Source of the DNA: Gloeopeniophorella convolvens
Taxonomy: Eukaryota; Basidiomycota; Agaricomycetes; Russulales
DNA: 64,000 nucleotides
Assembly: GCA_022496205.1 (NCBI GenBank)
Contig: WTXD01000019.1
Coordinates: 62,001 to 126,000 of the forward strand
Direction of reading: 5' to 3'
Shown piece after piece: positions 11,901 to 23,424 of the stretch (position 1 is the stretch's first letter; each line of letters begins with the position of its first letter). The position numbers were made by a program, and so were the translations under genes. The notes beneath the pieces are model-generated. The model was given only the letters and a program-made list of their open reading frames with translations. It was not told the origin of the DNA and made no database searches.

Positions 11901-12623
11901 TCAAACGACGATCGCAGCAAATGCGGCGAGCATCAGGGCGACGCTTCCGGCGGCACTGAGACGACCCGCATCATTCGTGGGCGTAGTGTTCGTCACCGAG
12001 TCGGTAGGATTTAGGTCGTTCGAACCAGAACCATCGGTGGTCGGGGCAGGCTGGTTCGTGGGCGTGCTGTGCGGAGATGAATCGCAAAGAGCCGAGCCAC
12101 AGCGGTTAGTAAAAACTTTGAAATTAAATAGCCGCCAAAGCAGCGCGGGACAGACTTACATGATAGGAGAGGGCGCGGTCAGAGCCGACGAGGACGACGA
12201 CGACGAAGTGGGGACTTTAATTGAGAACTTGGTGGATTGAGCAAGGATGCTGTTCAAGCTCTGCGAGTCCTTGACGAGGTTGACCTGGAAGCCGTCACCG
12301 ACTTGAAAACCAGTGCTTGGCGGGCTAACGGTGAACGAGTTCTGGGTGCCGTCGACGAGAGCCGCGAGAACTTGCGGGCCGTTGGGCATGACACCATTGT
12401 TCTACACAAGGCATAAGAATACGCAAGGGGACTAAGGCTGGCTGGGAATTGGACTAACCTGGTTGACTAAAAGAATGGTGAAGTTGAGTGGGTCGGTGTC
12501 GACCCGCTGCCACGTCACTTGGTTGGGCCCAGCGAGAGTCCACCCGGAAGCACCACCAGGAGTGATGACCTGGTAGGCGCAAGCAGAGGCGACGAAAGAA
12601 AGAATGGCAAAGACGGAGCGCAT
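11901..12623 (-). CDS. Kre9-like Ser/Thr-rich GPI-anchored protein
   Basis: Three exons (12459-12623, 12160-12401, 11901-12066) give 190 residues. Order: signal peptide (MRSVFAILSFVASACA), Ig-like Kre9/Knh1 domain beginning YQVITPGGASGWTLAGP with NFTILLVNQ, a Ser/Thr-rich stalk, then a small-residue site and hydrophobic tail (AAGSVALMLAAFAAIVV) typical of GPI-anchor addition. Such proteins are common in basidiomycete cell walls and are linked to beta-1,6-glucan organisation by family. It is a tandem paralogue of the gene at 10502-11330. Confidence 0.88.
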
Positions 12624-13380
12624 TTTCGAGTTGTGTGAGGGGGAGACAAAAGGTCAAGGGACAAGATCGACGGCGATGAGAAAGGTAAGAAGAAAAGGAG
12701 TGTGGGTGCGTCGAGGATGTCGCGGACGGATTCAAGACCAGGCGGTGCGTGTCGTGCACTGTTGACACTGGAAGGGAAGAGAAGTGAGAAACGGTGGCGA
12801 CGTAAATGAACAGTCAAACAGTTCAAAACCGCCCTGGGAAAGCGCATCGCTTACGGAATCGCCGCCCGACGTTCTTTCAATTTGAATGCGTTGTCTGACA
12901 CCGTCCGGCGCTCGGTCTGCGCCCCGCTACTTTGCGTGACGTATCTCGAGAGCTGAACCTTCCTCCTTGGCTGACAAGGGAGCTGTGCTACTCCCTGACG
13001 CTCAAGGCGGATTGCATACCGGAAAACTGGGCACCACCGGGCCAGCCGCGTCTTTGACTGTCTTCCGCGACGACGTCGGTGCTAGATCTTTTTAAATGGT
13101 GTGCTGTCATTACCCTTCATAGCAACGCCGCCCGCCAGCGGCCAGCTCTTGACGTAATGGACAGGCGGCCACCGTATCGATCGCAACCCACTGCAGTCGA
13201 GAAACTGATGTATCAACATGATTGACTGCCAGCAGCCAGAAAGACCAAGGCTCGAGAGGTCGAGCGCAGTTCTAGAACGAGGTGGATGTGACGATGGCCA
13301 GACCGGTGCACCATAGACACGCTTGAGCGCTTGAGCCTGAGCATATCTGGGTCAGTCTACAGTACTTATATGTATCCGTG
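12624..13380. other. Spacer upstream of the Kre9-like gene
   Basis: Presumed promoter of the minus-strand Kre9-like gene, pyrimidine-rich on that strand between about 12640 and 12790. No gene is seen. The MITE-like element follows directly. Confidence 0.4.
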
Positions 13381-13688
13381 ATTACAGCTGAATTCAAAAC
13401 GATTGGCCCTTTTTCGACAGCCCTTCAGATCAGGCGGGGTTTAAATGTCAGCACATCCTCTCGCAAAAACTACACAAAGGTGTGGTTCACGCAGCGCAAT
13501 CATATTGGGCACCGGCCAGGTTTACTCGGTTGGTGTCGTTCTCGCTATCCAAAACACCTGCGTGTTCGTCTTACCTCGCGCACGGTCGAGGCCACCCCGA
13601 TTGGCTGGGGCTTATTTACATGCTCCGCCCGAAGGCCGTTCTGAACAGACGTCGGCGCGGGGCCAATAATTTTGAATTCGGCTGTAAT
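13381..13688. mobile_element. MITE-like element, second copy of the family
   Basis: The ends are inverted repeats: attacagctgaattcaaaa at 13381 mirrors ttttgaattcggctgtaat ending at 13688. The complementarity continues inward through a ggccc(cgcg) core and gacgtctgttc. The same core occurs in the element at 897-1176. About 308 bp, with no transposase frame. The insertion site duplication is not clear. Confidence 0.7.
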
Positions 13689-14151
13689 AAGGCCTGCGCA
13701 CCACAACAGAAGCGCGCGCGAAGCCACGTACTCCGCCAGCGCCTATTACACATCGATATCCCTGACCGGCCTGACACTCCGGGACCTTTCATCGACCCTG
13801 ACGCGTACTACAGCGCATCTCATGATGGCTCGCTACCGTTGGTCTGTGTGGCATCGCAGACCAACGCTGCAATATCACAACCTCGAGTCTTGGTGCCTTT
13901 TTCCGGCATCATGAACCTCGTTCGAACCTCTTTGTTGCGCAATAGCTGCACGCGCTGAGGAGCACAAATGGGAGTCTCTTGAGCTCTTGGAACGGTTGTA
14001 GTCAAACTTATGATCACATCATGGCGCGAGTCGGCCGGAGGCCAACTTGAAATCATAAAATTACCAGGCACGTCCCGCTATTCTATTGCCATATCATTAT
14101 ATACAACGCCTGCCTCGGACCTGTTCAATCTTTCGACCGACCACTACCAGC

Positions 14152-16218
14152 ATGTCTAGTCCGCACGACCCCTCGACGCCGCAGCGGGAGCACGCATCCT
14201 CGCCGCGCCGCAAGACTGCAGCATCGTTTGAGAACCTCGTCGTCCTCGCGAACTACGAGGAGCACCTGCGCGAAGCGCGCAAGATTATCTGGCGCGACCG
14301 GGGCGAGCCTGGTGTGGATATTCGTGGTATAAAGGAGTGCTTGGTGCATGGTACACGTGGCGGCCTTCGTACGTCCTCACTTACTCTCGAGTTCCGGCGC
14401 TGCCACGCCTGCGCTTCCAATAAGCCACCATGGCTAATTCACCTGCATAGGAGCTAGCACCGTTGCATTCGCGATTCGGTCAGGCGTGAATCTGATCTTG
14501 CTTCTTACACGCATCCGAAAGATTCAGAAAGTGTCGAAGTAGGTTTCTAGGAACGCACCGTCTACCCGTCCTGTGCTCAAGCATTGGGTACTGCCACAGG
14601 AAGGGCCGCCTTATCTTGATCCGCCATGCCCTGTTCGGTCCAGATTCGTTCCGCGCTGCAGCTATGATGGGTATAGTTGCTGTACCTCCGAGTCACGTAT
14701 CTGTGCGCTGACGGCCTGTTCAGGGAGCTTTGTAGCACTCTACCGCATCATCCTGAATGCGCTTCCTCTCCTATTCCCCGCCGACATCCCTCTGCGCGAA
14801 AGCATTCGCAAGCTATTCAGCCAAGCTTCCCACCCCGCAAGGGAAGATGGAGGCTCAGCTCTCGACGATTCGCCACCCTTATCTACGCCATCTACTTCAC
14901 CGGGGTCACTCGGTACCTCGCCAGGGGATAAGCGCGAGGCACGGCTCTCGTTATCCGCACAGGCACGCCAGACCTGGGTGCGCAAGAAAACGCGACGGTG
15001 GCACTCCGTGCTGGCAGGTTCAGTGGCCGGCGCGATCGCGATATCCTTCGAGAAGCGCTCGCGGCAGAGCGCCATGGCGCAGCAGCTCTTCGTGCGCGGG
15101 CTGCAGGGCTCGTACAACGCGTACTCCGAGAAGCGCGGCTTCCGCATCCCCCACGGCAACGTCCTCGTCTTCGGGCTCGCGATCGGCCAGATCCTCTACG
15201 CGTACATGCTCAGCCCGCAGACACTCGGGTCATACCAGGCGTGGATCACTGGCGCCGCGTGCGTCCCGCGCGAGCTCACCACGATGTACTACTCCGTGTT
15301 CCGCCACGGGACGTACGACCCCGCCGATCTCGCGCGCGTCCTCGCGCGCCCGGACCTGCACCCCGACAACGCGGCCAGGCTCGCGCGGTGGAGTGCCCAG
15401 CTCCCGCTCCCGCCGTACGCGCTGTGCGCTGTGGCGCACCCGAGCACCCCGCACTGTCTCGCCGTGCCGCCCAGCCGCTTCCTCACCGTCGCGCGCCGGA
15501 TGCTCCCCGTCTACGGCGCGCTGCACTTTGTGCCGCTGCTGTTGTTCAAGCATGTGGCGTTCGCGCGCGCGCCGGCGCGCATGGCGGCGCGCACCGCGCT
15601 GGGCACCCTGCGCAGCAGCGCGTTCCTCGCGGTGATGGTCATCGTGTACCAGAGCTGGCTCTGCGGGATGCAGAACGCGCACCGCGCGCTCTCGGCGCGC
15701 GGACGCGCGGTGCCGGTGTGGCTGCTCGCGGCCGTGCTGTCGCGCCCGATGCACTGGATGGCGGGTGTCGCTGCTGGGGTGCTGTCGCTGCTCGTAGAGG
15801 CAAAGCACCGGCGGAGCGAGCTGGCGATGTACGCGCTGCCCAAAGCGCTCGAGAGCGCCTGGTTGATCCTGCGTGGGCGGGGGCTGGTGCTGCACACGGG
15901 GAAGTATGGGAATTCCTTGGTGCGTCCCGTTTTTCATCCTCCTGAATATATGGGCTGATGCCTGTGCTGCTAGCTCACCTCAGTCGCGATGGGTATGGTC
16001 ATGGTGCGCTAGTTCGCTGTCTCTTTGGTTACTTGACTCACATTATTCTTCCCCTGGTCGGGTGTTGCGGCTGCAGAGCGCATATCAGGTCAGCACGGTA
16101 TCATGCATCACATCTCATCGACCTTCGCTCATGTTGCGCGCTTTTGGTGTAGAATGACCCGCAGCACCTATCTGGTCTCGTGCGACGAGTCCTGTACCAG
16201 TTCGTGGGGCCTAACTGA
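14152..16218 (+). CDS. TMEM135/Tim17-like integral membrane protein
   Basis: Seven exons: 14152-14368, 14451-14538, 14600-14670, 14724-15919, 15974-16003, 16077-16088 and 16153-16218. The short exons join into a coherent TMEM135-type N-terminus (GLRASTVAFAIRSGVNLILL, KGRLILIRHALFGPD, MMGSFVALYRIILNALP), followed by a charged linker rich in Ser/Pro and several hydrophobic segments. Animal TMEM135 acts in mitochondrial fission and peroxisomal lipid handling, and fungal members are poorly studied; a role in organelle membranes is inferred. Exon 6 is only 12 bases (AGC GCA TAT CAG), yet it keeps frame and leads to a plausible C-terminus. Confidence 0.85.
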
Positions 16219-16908
16219 GTAATGGAGCATGGAGTGACTTGACGCGTGGGCACTGAGGAGATGCAGGAGGACTACTGCGACTGATCTGTATTTTTTCTGT
16301 TGAATACATTTTCGTGTATCTCGGCGTACATAACTCCACTTGGCACGGTAGACCTACTATCCCACCGACGCAGCAATATATCCCGAATACAGTATCCTTG
16401 CCTTTGCTCTCTCTCTCCCTTTGTCTCTCTCTCCCAGTGGTGCGCGTCATGTACCGCGCAAACCCAGCTGGCGTCGCATATCGCCGTGGCCGCATCGTCG
16501 GAATCTTGAAGAGCAGGCATCTGCCCGTCGGGTGTCGATGTCGGTGTGTCGGGTGGGGCACGCAGTGAGAGCCGAGCGCCCCCAACGATACAAGGAGCAT
16601 TGAAGAACGTTTCTCTTATCCTTCCTCCCTCGTCTGTGTCATCGTCGTCTTGGTCAAACCCTTTCCTCGCGCATCAGCGCAATCCGGCGGCCTCGTTCTC
16701 GGTTTCGTTCCGGTATCCACTAGTTTGACGATCACATGTGCACTACATACTGTGCCCGTTCGGCGTTGAAGCTTAGATATAGTTCATTCACAACTTGCCG
16801 GTCGTGCCCTGAGCTAACTCCTCTTAAGCCCTCATGCGAAACAAAGGACGTCGATGCGCACAGGGCCCGGTTCTTGTCGAGTCTCGGTTCGAGGGCTGAC
16901 GAAAACTG
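16219..16908. other. Spacer with pyrimidine-rich tract
   Basis: Contains the 3' end of the upstream gene and the promoter of the AlkB-like gene. A CT-rich simple tract lies at about 16406-16436. No gene is seen. Confidence 0.4.
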
Positions 16909-17943
16909 ATGGCAGCGAGTTCCGCGAGCGGGCCGACCAGACTTAGTAGCCGCCGCAACATGCAGGCTCTTCTCCCCCTGCCCACGGAACATCCACTGGC
17001 AGGACCACTCGCTATCTTTACTGAGGCAACCCCAGACAACACCGAGCCGCTGAGTGATGGGGAGACCAGCCCGAACTCGCTATTCGACGAGCCTCTACTA
17101 GAGTCCCCAGCCAAGCCTTCGATAGGCTCCACGATGCCGCCGAGTCCGGCTGCACGCACCACCGCTAGCGCAGAGTCCGTCTCAGGCGACTCGGAAGCCC
17201 GAGCTCCCATCGCTCAACTGCACGCGCCGCCTATACCGGGGTTATTTTACGACCCTGGCCTGCTCCTCCCAGCCGAGCTGGCCGACTCGGTCCTGCATGC
17301 GTGCACGACGGCCTTCTTCGCCGACCCGCGTGTAAACCAAGTGATGCTCTTCGGACGCGCGGGCCGCGCGGACGGCCTCCCGCCCTTCCTGCGCGCGCTG
17401 CTCGACGCGGCGGCGGCGCTCCTCCAGCCCCCCGCGCTGCCGCCCGCCGCCCACGCGCTGCTGTTCCCGCTGCCCGGACACGCACCGCGCGCGCGCCAGG
17501 CGATTGTCAACCTGTACCGCCCCGGCGAGGGCATCGCGCCGCACGTCGACCTGCTGCGCCGCTTCGGCGACGGGATTGTCGGCGTGAGCCTCGGCGCAGG
17601 CGCGGCGATGCGCTTCGCGCGCGCGGAGGGTGAGCACGATGCGCCGGGCGCAGACGGGGAGGCGCCTGCTGAGGTGTGGCTCCCGCCGCGCAGCGTGATC
17701 GCGCTCATGGGTGAGGCACGATACGGCTGGACACACGGGATCGCGCCGCGTGCGCGGGATAGGGTCGCGGATGGACAGGGCGGGTGGGCATGGTGTGCGC
17801 GCGGGGTGCGGGTTAGTGTCACGTTCCGGTGGCTCTTGCCAGGCGCGGAGGTTGTTGGTGGCGAGGACGAAGATGGCGCGGATGAGGGGGATTGGCAAGA
17901 GTCGGACCACGGTCAAGCGTACACAGACGACATAATGATGTGA
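16909..17943 (+). CDS. AlkB-like Fe(II)/2-oxoglutarate dioxygenase
   Basis: Single exon, 344 residues, unusual here for lacking introns and for very high GC. After a low-complexity N-terminus of about 100 residues comes an AlkB fold. The metal ligands are His 212 and Asp 214 (HVDLLRRFGDGIVGVSLG) and His 276 (RYGWTHGI); Arg 307 (VSVTFRW) is the usual 2-oxoglutarate anchor. The preceding IVNLYRPGEGIAPH matches the family's substrate strand. These enzymes remove alkyl groups from nucleic acids or proteins by oxidation; the ALKBH4/7/8-type subfamily cannot be fixed by eye. ATG 16960 (MQALLPL) is a possible alternative start. Confidence 0.88.
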   Translation: MAASSASGPTRLSSRRNMQALLPLPTEHPLAGPLAIFTEATPDNTEPLSDGETSPNSLFDEPLLESPAKPSIGSTMPPSPAARTTASAESVSGDSEARAPIAQLHAPPIPGLFYDPGLLLPAELADSVLHACTTAFFADPRVNQVMLFGRAGRADGLPPFLRALLDAAAALLQPPALPPAAHALLFPLPGHAPRARQAIVNLYRPGEGIAPHVDLLRRFGDGIVGVSLGAGAAMRFARAEGEHDAPGADGEAPAEVWLPPRSVIALMGEARYGWTHGIAPRARDRVADGQGGWAWCARGVRVSVTFRWLLPGAEVVGGEDEDGADEGDWQESDHGQAYTDDIMM

Positions 17944-18074
17944 AAAACCAGATTACAGACGATCTATCGACGTACGATGCGGCTCCGCGCTGGCTCGCTC
18001 AACCACCCCGTCCAAGATGATTTCCTCTTACAGGTCAAGAATGAGAATGTTAGGGATACATAGCGTTTGTTCGA

Positions 18075-18540
18075 CTATCTGCCGCCACGCAGGGCAAGGA
18101 CGAGATGCAGGACGGCGCCTGGGGTGATGTTGAACTCGCGTGCGGTCTTCTCATCAGCCCTGTGCGCGGGGTGTGAGCAAGCAATAGAAGTGAACGGTGA
18201 AGTTATATCGCGTACATCTGCCTTCCGCCAAAGATGAGACGCTGTTGTGGTGGTGGCACACCCGACTGCTCCTCTACTTTCTCCTTGATTCGAGCAATCT
18301 GGCGCGAGATTAGGGGATCGAAAGGGTGGTGGCCTGATCGCATGCTTTCACCTTGTCATCTGCACCGATATCGAGCTCGATCTGCAGAAAGCGTCGTCGC
18401 AAGGGCTTAGTAGGTTGCAGGACACGGGGAAGGTGGCAGCCACTGACCTCCTTGCCTGTGAGAGTCTGTGTCGATGACGTGAGCATTGATGATTACGGGA
18501 GTTCTGTGCGACGCGAGCGCACCTTCACTTTGATCAACAT
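18075..18540 (-). CDS. RUB1: NEDD8/RUB1 ubiquitin-like protein
   Basis: Five exons (18523-18540, 18448-18465, 18352-18381, 18216-18298, 18075-18159) encode 77 residues, exactly the family length. The protein reads [22 protein letters not shown], continues through [11 protein letters not shown], and ends LALRGGR. Removal of the last Arg leaves the Gly-Gly used for conjugation. Ala before the LRGG (LALRGG, not LRLRGG) marks NEDD8 rather than ubiquitin. It is attached to cullins to activate SCF-type ubiquitin ligases. The first two exons code only six residues each, so the gene shows no long open frame. It converges on the AlkB gene with 131 bases between stops. Confidence 0.95.
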
Positions 18541-18619
18541 TGGACGAACGGCGAGTGGCTGTGGTGGTACAAGGAAACGAGTAGTGAGTGACGGAAAGGG
18601 AGTTGTAGGTCAAATCATC

Positions 18620-21600
18620 AGAGTCCGGGTTCCGGCCCCGCAAATTGACTCGCTCGAGTCCGGTCCATTGTGTACAGCCACCAAGTATTTTTTGTCCGTT
18701 TCCACCACCTTTGATCTCCCGGCTCCGGGTCATGCCCGGCCAAGCGACGGAGGCAGGTTCTGCTGGGTTGTTGAGGCCCCGGCTCGGTGTCGAGAACTAA
18801 CCAGGTGGTTACCAGTCTGGAGCGATCGCATCTACGGGTGCTTATAGAGTTGCGGTGATCCTCCGACTTCTCCCAACAATTGGAGCTGGTGGGGTGATGC
18901 TGTCAGTGCCTCTGAGTCCTCGCGAGAGTGCTTCAGAAGCTCTCAGAAAATCGAGATCTGGTCGGTTCCTGGCCGCAAGCTTTTCTCGCTCGAATGTTGG
19001 CGCTGAACATTTATGCATGGTCGCTAACGCATGGTCTCTCAGCCGCGACGCGTGAAGCTCCTGCGACGCGACAATTTATTTTACCTTCGCCATCCCAGAA
19101 GAAAATGCCGCCATTGCTCCGATCTCAGCTGAGTCTCACTCCGGCCTGCCGCGAGCTGCCAATTTGTCAGCTCGGAGGGGGCTGTTGCTGCTGTCAGTGC
19201 CCGCCTCGGAAGGTGACGTTTCCATAGCTTATCGTCCGCCTCCGAGGCAGGATTCGACATTACCGGCATCTCAACGTGTGACTTGCTGCATGACTGGCTT
19301 CGTGCTGCTTGGACATCGTCGCTCCTCATCCGGACGGCCAAATGAAAATTATCTGGCAGGGACGCTGCTTTATCGTCTTCGATTCGCTTCTTGCGCGGAC
19401 ATGGAAAGGCGCAGAACGCCGGATCTGAATCGTTCGAAGGGTCCATGCAGGCCCGCACCCATGTGGAACCAGGTGGAACCCTTCCTGATACACCTCTTGG
19501 ACCAGGCGACGCCCGCATGGCCCCGATACATATGGCGCAAGTAGCCCCACTTCTTTCGTGATAATCAGTAGGAGGGATACAACAAAAAGGCATGTTCGTC
19601 TCGTGTCCCAAGTGCGCTCCTTTGGTTTGACCCCTCCAGCCTCCACAGCGGCAGCCCTGCGCTTGCAGTCTTGACCTCCAGCTCACAGAGTCAAGCACCA
19701 AGCTTTAGCCATGGCCGAACTGCAGGATAACCTCCCGAGTCTGCCTGGGCTCGACGAGAAGGCGGCGTATGGCGATAAATCAGCATACGAAAAAGAGCCT
19801 TCGCTCGAGAAGGAAGCAGCACTCGACTCGGAGCGGTCCTCCTCTGATGTATACGATGGCGAGGTGTACGAGAAGCCGGTCTACGTGAACGGCGAGCCCG
19901 TCATCACCACCGGGAAGGACGTCTCCCACCACCTTGTCGACCTTCGTGACGATGGCGACCCACCGTTCACCTTCCGTTCCATTGTCTTGGGGACTATGTT
20001 TGGTGGGTTGGGTGCTGCGTTGTATCAGGTCTGCCTTTGTGGTCCCTTTGAGGTGCTGTTACTCATACTGTTACTCGCAGATCTATACTTTCAAGCCTAT
20101 TGATGAGGGGATCTCCACGGTGTTCTTGCTCCTTATCATCTACTCGTTTGGTGTATTCTGGTCGACATTCTTCCCGAAGCGTTCTTGGGTAGAAAACACG
20201 CGGTACCAATGGCTCGGACCGACGCTCGATTTCATCAACCCCGGAGAGTTCAGGCTCAAGGAGGTGAGTTCTTTATCTCTAGACTCGGACGGAGCACTCA
20301 ATCCGCAGTGTGCGAATGCAGCACGTCATCTCTACCATTGTTGCATCCAGCGCTTCATACGGAAGTTCATCAGTCCTCAACTTCGCCGTCCAGCGGGTAT
20401 GTGATACTCCGTGATTATCTCCCCACGGTGGCGCCTGACACAAACGTCAGCTATACTACGACACCCAAGTTCGCGCGACCACCGCTGTACTTGCGACATT
20501 CTCGACAGCGGTCTTCGGATATGGCATCGTGGGTCTTCTCCGACCTCTGACCGTCTATCCCAGTGAGATGGTCTACTGGGGAGTGAGTATCATGTGGTCG
20601 TGCTATTGATCTATAAACTCACGAGGTTCCAGAATCTTCCCACAGTCTCCATCTTCCAAGGTAGCCCACCTCGCTTCTGACCTGTAGGCGTGACTGACGC
20701 CGGTGCCAGCGTTACACTTTGACACCTCTGCAAACTCCAAGCGCGTGCGCCTTTTCTGGCTGGCGTTTGCGGGCATGTTCATCTGGGAGATCATCCCGTC
20801 GTACATCTTCCCGCTCCTCAACGGTTTTAGCATCTTCTGCCTGGCTTCACAACACGCAAAGCCCAGTGTGCAAGATGCATTCACCAACATCTTCGGAGGT
20901 GCAGATGGCAATGAAGGCCTTGGTCTATTCAGCCTGAGCTTTGACTGGCAGTACATTGGATCTGCGTACGTCTAACCCTTCCGTGACATCCGTGATATGC
21001 ATGCAAACTTAAGTTTGACAACAGGTATATGAGTCTCCCTCTGATCCAGCAGGTTAATTCATGGGTGGGACTCTTTTTCTGCTATATCGCTATCGTGGCC
21101 ATCTACTACTCGAACACGTGGAATGTGAGTGCGGCAGTCCGCGTACTACTGTGAGTTCCTTTCCTGATCCGATTATCTCCCTGTAGTCGAAAGCATTCCC
21201 GATGCTCTCGTCATCGCTCTTCTCCTCCAATGGCTCGATCTACCACCAGTCGGCCGTCTTCACCAGGCCCGACTTCCACCTCAATCATACTGCCCTCAGC
21301 GAGGTCGGCCTCCCCGCCCTCACTGGCTCCAACGCATGGGCCGGCCTGATGGGCTCACTCGCCATTGGTGGTCTCATCGCCCACTGCATATTCTTCTGGG
21401 GTCCCTACGTCGTCACCTCTTTCAAGCACGCACGCGACAAGACGCAGCCTGATCCCCACTGGATCGCCCTTCAGAAGTACAAGGAAGCGCCATGGTGGTG
21501 GTATGTCATCCTTCTGCTCTTGGCATTCTTCGCCGGTGGGTTTTGCATATACTCAGCACCATTCATGGAGTACCTGACGCTTCTGGTCCGCACAGGTCTT

Positions 21601-23262
21601 ATCAGTGTGCTTAAGGGCGATACGACATTGCCGGTCTGGTCGTACATTTTTGCGCTCATCTGTGGTGCGATCATTACACCATTCTCGACACTGCTGTATG
21701 CACGCATGGGCAACGGTATCGCTACCAACCAGCTATTCAAGATGATTGCGGGTGCCATCAACCCTGGGAGGCCCGTAGCGAACCTTTACGTAAGTGTTAA
21801 GCGCCGTTCGGTCGAAAGCCCTCACGTTCTCATCCGACTTCCAGTTCAGCATGTGGAGCCACGATGTCGTATCGACGTCGATCGGGCTTGCTGGTGATCT
21901 TAAGATGGGCCAGTATCTGAAGGTGCATCTCTCTAATTGTTACGACATAGCTTAGATTACTGAATATGCTTCGAAGATTCCGCCACGCGCGTTGTTCATG
22001 ACTCAGCTCTGGGGCACAATCATTGGTGCGTTCCGATGAGCATCGTGAGTCGGTCTGGAAGCTTAATTCGAACCCCGGCCTGCAGGCGCCATTGTCAACT
22101 ACGGTACGGATTCCGCGCGCTTGTGGTTGCAAATAGAGCTGATTGATCTTTTGTAGTGATCATGATCGCGATTACCAGCTCGCAACGCGACCTCCTCCTC
22201 GACCCTAACGGCAACAACATCTGGAGCGGTCAGACTGTGCAGTCCCTCAACAGCGATGCTATCACCTGGTCGCTGGCGAAGCAGTTGTACGGCCCCGACG
22301 GTCCCTATTTCATCATTCCCATGGGTATCTTCATCGGCTTTGTCGCAACCGCCGGCCACTGGCTCGTGTACAAGGTAGGTGTATAGATCCGCACCGCGCC
22401 ATGAAGGAGATGTTGACAGTTCCATCTTGTAGCGCTGGCCGTACATCGGACCCATCAGGGTCGACCAGGTATTGCTGCCCGTCATCTACCAGTACGCCGC
22501 ATGGCTGGTAAGCTTCGCTTCACGTGCACTGTGAGCTTCTGGCTAACCTCTCGGCGTGTGCAGTATATCGGTGTGAACTCCACCCTCACATCGTCCATTA
22601 TTGTCGGCCTCGTGTCGCAGCTGTGGCTGCGCCGCTACCACCCCGGGTGGTACCGCAAGTACAACTACATCCTCGGTGGCGCGCTCGACGGCGGCGCACA
22701 GGTCATGATCTTCATCCTTTCCTTCGCCGTGTTCGGCGCGTCTGGTGTCTCACGGCCGTTCCCCACTGTAAGCCACTTTCCTTTCTGTATTTGCGTGTAT
22801 ACATGGTGCTGATGCTTGAGGTGTACAGTGGGCGGGCAACCCCGCCCAGGGCAACGTGGACTACTGTAATGGCAACGGGGCGCTTGACTAAGGCGTTCGT
22901 TCAGGGGTTTTATGGGTTTTGCCTACGAGATGCGACGAATTGGTGACGTAAAACGATGTGTACTACTGGTGGATCCGGTCATGGGGCAGCATGCGAATAA
23001 CGGGTTTCTTCTCTTTCTATCTGGGCATTCGGGTGACTCATGCTATCGGATGAGCTGTAACAAAACGGGATTTGTACTCAGAGCGGATATGACGCAAGCG
23101 GTTGCGCGCGAACTATTGCCCTAGCAACTGTACTTGAAGCCACACGCTTATTCTTACCTTTCTGCTCCACAATGTCGAGGTTGGGACGATGCGTAATAAT
23201 CAGAAGTACGAACTAATACAAATTTTGCGGTGGCTGGGTCAAATAAATACGTCTGCGTAAAG
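18620..23262 (+). repeat. Right arm of large inverted duplication (OPT segment)
   Basis: Inverted counterpart of 622-5612, without the 280 bp MITE. The inner boundary falls about 80 bases upstream of the NEDD8 start codon, so NEDD8 keeps only a short promoter before the duplicated DNA begins. Confidence 0.9.
19711..22891 (+). CDS. OPT-family oligopeptide transporter, copy 2
   Basis: About 805 residues from the ATG at 19711 to the TAA at 22889-22891. Exon 1 (19711-20028) holds the acidic soluble N-terminus and the DDGDPPFTF motif. Later exons hold about a dozen or more hydrophobic helices, including YFIIPMGIFIGFVATAGH, and the KIPPRALFMTQLWG signature. The C-terminus ends NPAQGNVDYCNGNGALD. 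Splice sites agree with copy 1 throughout. Predicted proton-coupled peptide uptake at the plasma membrane. The promoter regions of the two copies have diverged more than the coding parts, so expression could differ. Confidence 0.94.
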
Positions 23263-23424
23263 TACGAGAATGGGGATAGAGGACGGTCTAAATCGGTGTG
23301 CAAAGAACGGGGTATCTTGCTTGATCTGGTATAATATATATGAAAAAGGCGCAGAGACCCAGGAAAACTGCTCGTGCCGCCTACGTCGCCCTGGTGCTTC
23401 TCTACTCGAGTCGTAGTCTTTAAA

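Noticed and set aside
14757..15945. Long Arg/Ala-rich open frames on both strands at 14.7-15.9 kb
   Set aside because: Shadows of the GC-rich TMEM135-like exon in other frames; composition is Arg/Ala repetitive and no family matches.
17231..17916. Long minus-strand frames opposite the AlkB gene
   Set aside because: Antisense shadows caused by high GC; the AlkB frame carries all catalytic residues.
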